From assembly GCF_033568475.1 (NCBI RefSeq), contig NC_133122.1, positions 185,027,449 through 185,091,448 of the forward strand: a DNA stretch of 64,000 nt, read 5' to 3'. Position numbers and translations under genes: made by a program. Under the pieces are notes generated by a model, which was given only the letters and a program-made list of their open reading frames with translations, searched no databases and was not told the DNA's origin. This stretch comes from Henckelia pumila (taxonomy: Eukaryota; Streptophyta; Magnoliopsida; Lamiales; Gesneriaceae). Of this stretch, positions 33,263 to 44,363 are shown in pieces. How positions within the stretch are numbered: the first letter of the stretch is position 1; the number at the start of each line of letters is the position of its first letter.

Positions 33263-33880
33263 CCTCAAACTACAAAAGGGGAATGATCTTCAAAACAGTA
33301 AATCGAAGCAATAATATATTTTTTCATCATATATTACACACAAACAGTGCAAAATAACAAATTCAGTACTAGATTTTAATTCAAATAATTTAAATCACAA
33401 TATAAATGTAATAGTACAGAACTAAAATCCCAAAATTAAGAATTAAAACATTATAATCGAGATTAATACAAAATATAAGCTAATATATCAAAAATGCTCA
33501 TGAAATGAACTGCATTCCCAGCAACATACGTAAAAATTGATATTGGTAAGCTAATCTGTAAAACTCCATTCTCAAACTACAAAAGGGGAATGCTCTTCAT
33601 TACAGTAAATCAAAGAATTAATATATTTTTTCATCATATATTACATATAAACAGTACAAAATAACAAATTCAATTCAGAATACTAGATTTTAATTCTAAT
33701 AATTTAAATCACGGTATAAATGTAAGATTATAGAACTAAAACCCCAAAATTAAAAATTAAAACATTATAATCGAGAATAATACGAAATATAAGCTAATAT
33801 ATCACAAATGCTCATGAAATGAACTGCATTCCCAGCAACAGACGTGAAAATTGATATTAGTAAGTTAATCTGTAAAACTA
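33259..33880. repeat. 307-bp tandem duplication over the transposase start
   Basis: CTCAAACTACAAAAGGGGAA starts at 33264 and 33571. The copies extend through the block ending TAATCTGTAAAACT. The duplicated unit spans the region just upstream of the transposase ATG plus its first few bases, so the promoter or leader is doubled and a decoy ATG lies in the upstream copy. Confidence 0.88.
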
Positions 33881-34261
33881 ACGCGATGCCTGAAAATTCA
33901 ACACCACCTCTATAATCATAAAAAGCTCAAACAATTCCATCAATTCAACATTTTAAATTTGTAAGACATACAACAAGCTGTGATAATAATTTATTCGCTC
34001 AAAATTTAAAAAATTTCTAATCTAAAAACTAACCTGCAAATATGTGAAAATTTTCGTTTGAGCACAAATATGGGAAATTCCCTCAACCCACGTCAATGTA
34101 GATCTTCAACATTAACCGAGTAAACACAGATCTGCGACATTTTTGTTGATGGATTAAACGTTTAAGATTGAGAGAGAAAGGTTCAGGAGAAGAGAATCAA
34201 AAGAAGAACAGAGGGAAAATAACGATTACAGTGGAACCATCCTGTTTTCTTTTTTTTTTCG

Positions 34262-35004
<743 letters not shown>

Positions 35005-37512
35005 TCAGCCACTAGAATTAGGTGTAGTAGAGCTACTTCCCCATTTGTTGGCGACAACCGAATCCGGCGATGGAGGGTCCACTATGACGTTGAGCAGTCG
35101 AGCATCTTCATCCACCAAAATGTCGACGACTTCTGCCTTGTTCGCATTCAGATCCTCGTTCTGAATCCCTCTCAGAAGCTCAAGAACATCTTCCATCGAT
35201 GGTCTCATATCCCTTTCATGTTGCAAGCAACGAAAAGCTAATTCCGCGACCAACGTAACCATCCTTCTCACTGTAAAATTCGTGTCAAAACCAAGATTTG
35301 GATCCACCAACTCACACAATGTTCGGTTCTGGATCTTGTTAATAGCCATGTTCGATAAATTGATATCTTGTCGGTGTCTGCTTGTGTCCACGGCCTGTAA
35401 TGATGATATAAGCTCGACTAACATCACCCCAAAGCTATACACATCACTTTTTTCCGTGAGTTGGTAACACTGGTAGTACTCAGGATCGACGTAGCCAGGA
35501 GTACCTTGTGGGGCGGTCGATACATGGGTGACATCCGTGGGGAATAATCTTGACAACCCAAAATCAGCAACTTTTACGTGAAAATCGTGGTCTAGAAGAA
35601 CGTTGTTGGTTTTAACATCGCGATGGATGATATCTGATTTGTGAAGATATGCGAGTGCTTCAGCGGTTTCAATGGCTATATTTAGCCGAACTGGCCAAGA
35701 CAGCAAGCCCGATTTGGCTCGTTTCCCATGAAGATGATCAGCCACTGTTCCATTTTGGATGTACTCATAAACTAGTATTAGTTCTCGGCTGCGCCTGGAC
35801 GTGCATCCATAAAGCATCACAAGGTTTTCGTGCCTTAACCGGGTCAGAATCTCGACTTCAGTCATGAATTGCTCCACTCGTCTGACATTGTTTTCATATA
35901 AACGCTTCACTGCAACGGCACGACCATCAGCTAGCACCCCTGTTTCGAGAGAAAAAAAAAAAGAAATTGAAGATCTCATATTCGGCTGAATTAACAGAGT
36001 CAAAAGGGAATAAAAAGAGCTCGTGTGTATGTACCATAATACACAGTGCCGAATCCACCATCTCCAAGTTCCCTAGAAGGATCGAAGTTATTCGTAGCTT
36101 CTTCCAGCTCAGCAAAGTCGAAAACATGCGCCCCAAAGTACGTGCTTCCCCAACCATGTTCCGATTTCGGAGACGGATATGAAGGGATGCTTTTAGTGAA
36201 ATTGATTGAACTGGGAAACGAGAGACCTTTGCTCAAGGGAGGAGCGGCAATATCCTTGCTCAATTTGTCAGCATATTTAGTTGCAATCTGCTTTTTACGC
36301 CTCTGTTTACAGCAGAAAATCAAGAATCCGGAACCAACACCAGCAAGAACTGCACCAGCTACCGCCAGACCTGGATCAGCACAGAGAAATAACATCAAGT
36401 CAAAACTTGAGGTGTTATGCAATATTTTACGAATGTGGATATAATTTCGTTCTATTAATAGAGATCGTACCAACAATCAATCCCATTTTCTTCGAAGAGC
36501 TATTTCCTGCAGTGACAATCCACGAAAGCTTAGTTTATAAAACAATCAGATGATATATATAGTGCATCATTAAGAGAAGAAAATCAACTACACAATTTTC
36601 TCAAAACATCACATAGAAAACATCATATATATATACGATAAACCAAGAAAGCAAGACATGTAAATTAAAGTCGCAGCTAAGTTCGTGGGTCAAAACATTG
36701 CATGACAAGTCCCTATTACCTGCAGAAGCATTTGCACTAGCTTCTGGAGAAAGTGTTACAGCAAAAGGACAAGGGATATCTCCACAAATACAAACGGGTT
36801 TGACCAAACCCGAATCGAACCCGCATCGCCCGCCTAATCTACTGCACTCGGAGCACCACTTCTCATACGGGTCGACATAATTCACACCAAAACCTTCCGT
36901 TAATGCCTTCCCAAGCGTCAGCTGCAAACTTGAAAGCAGATTGGCAAAATCCTTCAAAACAGGCACCTTAATGGTCACGTTACAGGATAGAATCCTCAAA
37001 ACCGGGTCGGTCGGCACCGGTCCGATTATATAATACGCATCGTCGAAGCTGAAGGCACTGGAATCGCACCGGAAAAGATTGGTCGGTGTCGCCGACATCT
37101 GTCTCCCGGTAGTGTTGCAGCCGTAGAACAGGCTGAGATCTTCATTCTGGCCACCGTCGTAAGAGAACAAGGAGGAATTGAGGGTGGTGTTGCGGAATTC
37201 CGAAGGGCAGGTGGTATCGTACAGGTCGGAGCGAGACAGAACGAGAGTTTTCTGAGTTTGATCGAGTCGCAGGACTCTGTAAGAGAGCGAATCATGCGTC
37301 ATCTCGGTGACCGTGTCTTCTCTGCAGGTGAGCGAGAACTCAGGAAGGCCGCAGTAGGAGGGGCGGTCGCCGCCGCTGAAAGGGTAGGTTACGTTGGTGA
37401 TGGAGCCGCATGAGAAGGTGCGGTCGCAGTCGGGGAATGCGGCGTCCTCCTGGGAATGCACCGCCGCGAAGAGGGTGGCCGCCAGTGTGATGAAAAGAGG
37501 AAAGGGAAGCAT
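35005..37512 (-). CDS. LRK10L-1.2: LRK10L/WAK-like receptor kinase, 699 aa, 4 exons
   Basis: Plasma-membrane receptor-like Ser/Thr kinase. Exons on the minus strand: 37512-36720, 36506-36471, 36370-36035, 35939-35005. All junctions are GT-AG and the sum is exactly 700 codons. Signal peptide 1-20, then a Cys-rich GUB_WAK_bind domain ([11 protein letters not shown]) and WAK_assoc region ([13 protein letters not shown]). Exon 3 starts with a transmembrane helix (about 278-298) and a basic stop-transfer. Kinase: glycine loop [11 protein letters not shown], Lys400, HRD 494-496, DFG 514-516, [10 protein letters not shown] activation segment. RD type, all key residues present. It matches the Arabidopsis LRK10L1.2 family, linked to ABA and stress signalling. 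The chosen start places the signal peptide first; an upstream ATG in frame adds 51 residues without a signal. Confidence 0.92.
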
Positions 37513-38715
37513 TTGGTGGTGCGAAGTGGAAAGTGATGAGGTGTCGGAGGCATTTTGTTTACTGTATATAATAAAAAGGTGACCAATTTTGAACGTTGAA
37601 TATTTGGTTGGCTTTGGTGGACTCATGAAGAGTTCGAAGGCGGGATATGTCATGCTGGTCAACATGTGTTTTATTTTTTAATTTTTGTTTGTTCATGCAT
37701 CACTTGGAAAAAAAATAAAAATTACGATGGATACATCCAGACTAGATTATAAAAATTTGAAAAAAAAAAGGATAAATATATAACATTAATTTAGTGAAGA
37801 TATTTACTTATTGTTAATTAATTTAGCATTGGTTTATAGACTATAATCTTTATTAAATCCTCTATAGGGTGGTGAACCTATTGATGCCATAGCCCACTTT
37901 TTTTTGTTTTAAAGGGCAACAGGATTAGGTAATATCCCATTGAATACTTCCACGTTGGTCAAAATTAGTCACATTTCGATTTTGACATTGCCAATCAGGT
38001 TTCTTTCTATTTTAATTTTGTTAAACACATTGTTACCCTACACATATCTTATTTTGATTTCCGAATAATAATATTTTATTTTTATTTTTATTTTTATTTT
38101 TATTTTTAACCAGCTAGATCTATCTCAGTTCTCGATTAACAGTGATTTGTTTTTGTTAGGCTACCGGTCCATGGAAAAATAATAACTAGAGGGACCCATT
38201 ATGTTTTTTAATTATTTTTAAATGGAATGAAACAATTATTTTATTAATTCTAAAAGATAACTGAATTATTTGGTTTTCCAATTTAGAAGCTGTGATGTGA
38301 TTGGCGGCTCTTTATTTTACTCTCCCAAGTATATTCTGTTAAAAAAAAGTAATTGCAGCAATAATAAATGTGATTCTTTTATTAATGTATGGTAACCAAA
38401 AAACAATGTTCTCATTTGAAGGCAAACTTTTAGGATAATATTTGAATCAGGTATCCGCTTTGATATCGGATTTGATATATATGAGTATAATTAATGTTAT
38501 AATGCTATAACAAATCATGAATCATTATATTTGAGAGTATGTTAATTCTCTTTATAATATGAATGGCTCGTGTCTATATGACTTTCCTTTATCTAAAATT
38601 TGAGGATAATTCCAAAAAACATATATAAGAATTCAATGACTATTTTGTGTCTTCTATTATTTTGGTAAAATCATAGCCAAATGTGAAAAAAATTAGTCGC
38701 AATCCGTTTTATCAA
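37513..38715. other. Upstream region of the receptor kinase
   Basis: A TATA-like TATTATATA on the minus strand lies about 50 bases before the ATG. Farther out, AT-rich sequence with a (TTTTTA)n run at about 38073-38107. No gene seen. Confidence 0.5.
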
Positions 38716-38972
38716 TAGAGATGTCAAAATGGTCGAGCGAAGCGGGTCGGTCCATAACCCGTCGCAACCCACCATTAGGCGGGTCAGGGCGGGCCCGCGC
38801 ACCTTTTAGGCGGGTTGGAAAAATACCAACCCAATCCACCTATTTTAGGTGGCGGGGCGGGACGGGCCGGCCCAATTTTAGGCGGGTTGAGAAATCGTCA
38901 ACCCAACCCACCTATTTTGTATGGCGACGGGGCGGGCCAACCCGACGAGCCTAGCCTATTTTGATACCTCTA
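38716..38972. mobile_element. hAT-type MITE, 257 bp, GC-rich
   Basis: Termini TAGAGATGTCAAAAT and, inverted, TAGAGGTATCAAAAT. Flanked by 8-base duplicates TTTATCAA (38708-38715) and TTTACCAA (38973-38980), one mismatch. The interior has two imperfect copies (about 75 bases) of a TTTTAGGCGGGTTG block. Eight-base TSDs and this terminus type fit hAT MITEs. Confidence 0.75.
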
Positions 38973-39156
38973 TTTACCAATGAACGGGTTTGCAGGGAAC
39001 AAATGTTAACATCCCCGCTTGACTTGGAGTAGAATTGGCAACGATTCTGGCCAATTATTAGGTACCTGATGATAGTCAAGAATTGCATCTCCTGATACTT
39101 GATAGGGTAAAGATCTAGAATTGCGCCTTTCGCAATGCTAGAAATCGAGAATTAAC

Positions 39157-39414
39157 TCTTTTAAAAGGGTTGATCTCGAAGGCGACCCCATCTCACATGA
39201 GTCAGAGGCCCATTGACTCATGCGGGGTTAAATCGAGGGATGTGCACGAGTAGGTAGGGACCTGAGGGAGAGAACAACATGGTCCAACCCCCAGAGCATA
39301 CCTCCAAATATTTCAATGAGAAATATGCTCCACACGAGGATCGAACCCGCAACGCTGGAGAATTTCTTCCCACGTCACCTCAGGCCTTACCAACTCGCCT
39401 ATATCCCTGTGGGC
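39157..39414 (-). mobile_element. tRNA-derived SINE with 17-bp target duplication
   Basis: On the minus strand an A box (TAGGCGAGTTGG within 39385-39401) and a B box (GGTTCGATCC, 39338-39347) are 40-45 bases apart, as in a Pol III promoter. Exact 17-base duplicates AGAAATCGAGAATTAAC flank the element at 39140-39156 and 39415-39431. The 3' end is a short A-rich TTTTAAAAGA rather than a long poly-A. Confidence 0.85.
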
Positions 39415-39431
39415 AGAAATCGAGAATTAAC

Positions 39432-39585
39432 GTTATAATAGTTAGAGTCTCTATATAAAATTGTTAAAATGGGTTGACGGACTGGGTGAGCCTAACTACT
39501 TTTTAGTGATATCAAACGGGACAGGTTGTCTTGCCTCACAACCCACTACAAACCACATCATTTGGCTGGGCGGGTCAGGACAAAC
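39432..39585. other. Host sequence left of the second hAT MITE
   Basis: Contains GGGTTGACGGACTGGGTGAG and CGGGTCAGG blocks; the matching ACCGACCCATC lies right of the MITE (40139). The MITE therefore appears to sit inside an older GGGT-rich element. Confidence 0.4.
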
Positions 39586-40128
39586 TAGGGGTGTTCAAAC
39601 TTCGGATAAAACCGAAAAATGTAAATCCAAACTGAAAAAACCAAACACCGAACCAAAAACCAAAATTTGAAATTCAGATATACATGTTAAAACCTAAATT
39701 TATTTGGTTCGATTTCGGATTATATATGTCAAAACCAAACTGATCGAAAAAACCAAAATTTCATTAAATTAAAAAATTTATTTATATTATATATTTTATG
39801 AGATAATAGTTAGTGAATGAAGGATCATTTATAATAAATTTTTAGTTGATTATTTTTTATTTACGTCATTTATACTTTGAATTTTTAAAGATTTTACAAA
39901 TAAATCAGGTAAAAAGATAACATAATATATTTTAAAATATATTTATATTATTAATAAAAATAATTATATCAAAATCGAATTGACCGACTGAAATAACCAA
40001 ATCATTTTGATAGAAAATCGAACCGAACCGGAAGAAAACAATTCGGATAGTGAATTATATATTTTTAAAATCGAAAAAATCGAAATAAAAAACCGAAAAT
40101 TGAACCGAACCAACCATGAACACGCCTA
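39586..40128. mobile_element. hAT-type MITE, 543 bp
   Basis: Termini TAGGGGTGTTCA and, inverted, TAGGCGTGTTCA. Flanks GGACAAAC (39578-39585) and GAACAAAT (40129-40136) match 6 of 8 as an aged 8-base TSD. The interior is A-rich with repeated AAACCGAA-type motifs and no ORF. Confidence 0.7.
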
Positions 40129-40136
40129 GAACAAAT

Positions 40137-40878
40137 TAACCGACCCATCGTTTGGACTTTGGACTGTCTGGGAAATTATCCATCCCACGGCGACCCGATG
40201 AGCCCAAACAATTTTGGAGATCAAATGTCTTTAAAATCGGGAGTGAACCAAATCAATACTAAATTCGAGACATGACCTAGCCTTGATATATTGAAAACAA
40301 GTGATGAGACACAACACAAACTGGCATTAAAAAATCTCAAGTTCCCTTCCAATATGAGATTCATTTGTGTCGTCTTTGTTCTCGATTCCTACTTTCAGAT
40401 ATATATTTGAAATATATCCAAGATTTGGCAAGAGATCAGATTTGTTTTTTAAAAAAATAAAATTTCTAATATTCAACGGTACTACGTATTGTTTTTTTGT
40501 GCGTCACACAAGCTCTCGGCCAACGGACCTAACGTATAGGAGAATACTTTTTTCAAGGAATCTGTCGCAACTGCCATTGAATGGGTCCAAATTTGGTGCG
40601 AGTTGATGATCATATATGATGTGTGGTTGGTGGACCGATGGAGCTGACATTTATAATTCATTTTGTTTTCTATATAGAATACTCTCACTTGTAACCTTAA
40701 TTTTACCAAGTCTTCCAATTAATTAAATGATTTGTATGTACATATCTTCTTGATTAGAGTAGCTTTCAAAATTTTGGGGGATATTATATATCTCACAAAT
40801 TTGTACGTACCATGAAATGAAGTGATTGCAATTTATAAATAAGATGCAGCAAAACAAATGTAATTCATGCGTACGTAC
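40137..40878. other. Downstream region of the ectodomain exon
   Basis: Searched on the minus strand for transmembrane and kinase exons that should follow 40879; none found down to the MITEs. AT-rich, no other gene. Confidence 0.5.
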
Positions 40879-41719
40879 CAGCAGGAGACGGAGATGAGTT
40901 GGGGATATGATCAGGCGACGATCCATTAGCAAATGTGGAGCAAGTGTCACCTAAAAATGGAGGACCAGGGCAAATGCAGCCCGTTTTATTATTCTCGTAA
41001 TTGAATCCACATCTTCCCTTGGATTCAGTACACGCAACACAAGCTTTGGCATCGAGTTTCCACTGAATCTCGAATCCCACTCGGAGTTCATCCACCAAAC
41101 CTGTTGAATTCCCGGTCCCAACGTGTCCATTTCCAGGCCCTGGAACTACCACACTCGTGTTGCACTTTCCAGGGCCAAGATTTCCGGGCAGCAGATACAC
41201 GTTTATCAAATCGCCGCCGATTATTCCTCCCATCCAACAAGAAAGAGGGACCAAATCCTGATATTTCGAGGCCGGACAACCGTACAAGAACGTGTAGTTT
41301 GTATACGATAGGGATGATGCGTAATCAAAGACGTTGTAGTCTAAAGTGGTGTTGACCATCTGCTGTGGGCAAGCTTCCACCAAGATGTCGTCTCGCACGA
41401 CTCGCATGATTTGAGCGGGTTGGTTTATTTCCAGGACCTGATACATTGTGCCCATGAGGATGATTCTTGTCACGTTGTTTTCGGGGTCGCAGCTGAGGAT
41501 GAAACTCGGGTGGCCGCAGTAGGGAGGATCGTTGATATCCCGGAAAGGGTAGCCGATTCCTTTGATTGTATTGCCGCAGTTGAATGCATTGCTGCATGAC
41601 TTGTAGAGTTGTTGGGGACTGCTGGATCCACTCGGGGCTTGGAATATGACTAAGAATTTTACTGCTAATACGAGACTAAGGAACCTAGGAATCCAGGAAG
41701 GGATTGGAGCGTTCATCAT
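40879..41719 (-). CDS. Second WAK-like ectodomain exon, no own kinase
   Basis: ATG at 41719 (MMNAPIPS) opens a signal peptide, then GUB_WAK_bind (FNCGNTIKGIGYPF, CGHPSFILSC) and WAK_assoc parts (CVACTESKGRCGF, GCICPGP). After SPSPAG comes a donor, CTGCTG|GTACGTAC at 40878, in phase 1 like exon 1 of the kinase gene to its right in transcription; reading through the donor gives only four more codons. No transmembrane or kinase exons belong to it locally. Options: an alternative first exon spliced to the kinase exons at 36506 onward (phase fits), a secreted ectodomain protein of 284 aa, or a truncated duplicate. Confidence 0.75.
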
Positions 41720-42683
41720 AAGAAAATTTTTTGGGAAGAAATGGATGATATGGATTATTTAAGATTCGAAGAAGAGTTTGATCATATGGAAAGGACTTGG
41801 TAGTAATTCAAGAAAGTGAATAAAATGGAAATGTTGAGATTGGACACTTACTCAAGCAACTAAGTTGTATAAAACCATGGACTTGGTAAATGACATTAAA
41901 TAATGATTTAAAAATAAAATAAAATCGTTCACCTACTACTTTAGTTTGCAAGTCAATTATTATTGGAAGAAATGGTAAACGTTTTACGATATGCAAAATA
42001 TGGTTCCAAAGGATAAAATTTGGAATACATCATGACTTTGAAAGTTGAATAGCAACAAGAAGTCAATATCTATGTTTGTGGCTTAATTAATCTTCAAGAT
42101 ATCTAATACAACAAAGAGGCATATATATATATATATATATATATCAGAATCCCTCTTGCTTAAAGTTCCAGGATCCCTAATAAACAATATAATATTTGAT
42201 CAAAAAGTTTTACATCAACAAATTTAATTAAGTGGTTGAGGAAAAAAAGAAAACCATTATAAAGAAGCTAGCTCATAATAATACTTGCTAGTCTCGACAA
42301 AAGAAATTGGTAGTTTGTTGATCTTTGTGCACCTAATTGACGATACAGATGAAAATATAGTGAATTAATTTAAGCAGCACGTCCGAGTCTTCTAGCTATG
42401 TGGGTTGGTAAGAAGTTGACTAAATGTACCTTGTTTGAGTGGAAAATATACAAACTATTTCTTTACTCTTTTTTTTTTTTGACGCGAAAAAATTTATAAA
42501 TTCTAAAGAAGTAGACAGTATAATGATCATAATTGATTGATGTGCACTACATATTTGGAGTGAGGTGTTTTCGCTTGCGAAAAAGACTTTTCAACATGTA
42601 CGTGCGACAACTAAGTACTATTTATTTATTGCATTAAAACCAAAAATTTTATCTTAGAAAAAACGGGTAATCATTTTTTTAAA
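41720..42683. other. Intergenic stretch
   Basis: AT-rich, with (AT)n at 42121-42144. Probably holds the promoter of the ectodomain exon near 41720-41900. No other gene. Confidence 0.5.
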
Positions 42684-42915
42684 TCTATACTATTAATGAA
42701 GGAAAAAGGGTAAATAATAACTAAATTTTTACGAGGTTTTTTTTAACATGTCAATAATACCCTTAATTAGTTTTTTTATTTTCTAAATTTTTATTTACCT
42801 TTTTTTTTTAAAATATTTTTATTTTATAATTTAATTACAAATATTTAGAAAACAAAAATAAATTAAAATAAAATTATGATTGTACGGGCACGCAACGCGT
42901 GCTCCGAGACGCTGA
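42684..42915 (+). mobile_element. Short non-autonomous Helitron, 232 bp
   Basis: 5' end TCTATACTATTAATGAAGG preceded by A. Near the 3' end the hairpin GCACGC-AAC-GCGTGC (42888-42902), nine bases of spacer, then CTGA (CTRR type) followed by T. A|TC and CTRR|T borders plus a subterminal hairpin are the Helitron signature. No ORF and no target duplication, as expected. Confidence 0.7.
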
Positions 42916-43189
42916 TATTTTCTTAAAGTTGAGAGGTTGATACGTTGATATGTCCAACCCTTTTACTTTTACCCTTTAATGTATATTTAATTATCAAAAT
43001 ATCATTTTATTTTTATCCAATGATAACTACTAATTTACTAAAATACTACTTTTATAAAATTAATTATTTATATACAACAAAACACTTTTTAAAATTATTC
43101 TCTACTTTTATTTTTTGTTTTTCTTTAAAAAAAAATGGATTTAGAGTACTAGTATATATTGTGTGTGTGGAAATAGTGGGAATCCGCAG
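42916..43189. other. AT-rich spacer
   Basis: No gene or element boundary recognised. Confidence 0.5.
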
Positions 43190-43375
43190 ACGCTATTTTT
43201 CGGTGTATTCTGGGTAAACCCCCGGACTAACGCAATAGTCTGCAAACTACGGTAAACCATACTAGGTAAGCTCTGTGTGACAGACTAGTCCAAGAAGGTG
43301 TTGGCAGGGGGAATCAAACTCTTGACCTATGAACAAAAGTTCACCTAATCCATCAACTTGGACACTTCCTTATGG
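43190..43375 (-). mobile_element. SINE-like tRNA-derived sequence, minus strand
   Basis: On the minus strand TGTCCAAGTTGATGG resembles an A box and GAGTTTGATTCCC a decayed B box, about 30 bases apart. The surrounding conserved-looking sequence (CTGCCAACACCTTCTTGGAC) resembles Au-type plant SINEs. No clear target duplication. Confidence 0.45.
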
Positions 43376-43689
43376 GCGGTAAGAAAATATATATATGAAT
43401 ACATGCAAGGTGGTGCACAAGCAACTCATGCAGGCTGCAGCATCGTGCCCGCACCTCCCTCCCCAATTCAAATTAGGACCTACTTTTATCTGCAGTCTGC
43501 ATTGGATATTCTCGAATCCCCGTTCCATCGTCGTCTCTCGCAAATCTCCCAACAACCCTAGATATTCCAGCGCCGTGTTTCTGTTTTACTTTCTGAAAGA
43601 TCATTAATCTTCTGATCAAGTGATCATGAAAGTCACGATGATTTGATAAATCCGGTACTTTATGACCAAAACACGATATTTTATGTCGT
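43376..43689. other. Spacer with no supported gene
   Basis: Short reading frames on both strands lack domains. (AT)n-like 43388-43397. Confidence 0.45.
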
Positions 43690-43830
43690 TTTATAATCTG
43701 GATTGCAGTATATGGATTGATTTTCACAGTTTAGATATACTGTCCGGGGTGGCTCGTCGAGGCCCCAGAAAGGGTAATAAATTCTGGTGATCTGACAGAT
43801 GAATTGGTCGTCACACACGTTGTGTATAGT
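43690..43830 (-). pseudogene. Remnant of a third GUB_WAK-type ectodomain
   Basis: The minus strand encodes CDDQFICQITRIYYPFWG, then LDEPPRTVYLNC, matching the start of a GUB_WAK_bind domain (C..F.CG-I..I.YPFWG). The conserved CG is CQ and the CG before the hydrophobic FxLxC is lost. No signal peptide or later parts. It lies upstream of the other two ectodomain exons in the same orientation, so it is probably a decayed duplicate. Confidence 0.6.
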
Positions 43831-44363
43831 TCGTTTTCTTGGGTTGTTAAAACTGGAAGAAGATGCACTAAAGCAAGAAAAACTATCGTGGGGGGTTGGT
43901 GATAGATAGTTTAAGCATTTCATATATGGTTCGTCTCCAACGGATACTTTAAGATTGCAATAAAAAAAAAAATTTATTGTAATCCTGTTAACACAAGGCA
44001 AGAGAACTTAAGAGCTCGGACAGTTACCAGAAAACTGTTAATGTAGTACTATGGTAGTGTTTGGAAATGCTTAAAAATAATAGGCGAATAAGAGTTTTTC
44101 CATACAAAATTTTGAATTTTCAACACTACCCGTATCATAAATGGAGCAGGACCTACGTAATGAAGCAGCTGTTTACTATTTAGAATTCTATAACATATGC
44201 TTGCAAACTCAGTATTTTGTTTGAAGATTTGAAATCATCATACATCCTAAATTGGTCGGTTTAAATATCGCCAACAAACTCAATTTTCTTGCCAGAAACT
44301 TGATTGATTGACACAAACATGTCGGAAAAGAACACACAAAAAATTTACTTAAACGGATCAAGT
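43831..44363. other. 3' flank of the glutamine amidotransferase gene
   Basis: Between the ectodomain remnant and the stop at 44364; holds the likely 3' UTR. Nothing else supported. Confidence 0.5.

Noticed and set aside
39347..39385. A functional tRNA gene at the A/B boxes near 39340-39400
   Set aside because: No cloverleaf or acceptor stem; flanking 17-bp duplicates show it is a SINE head.
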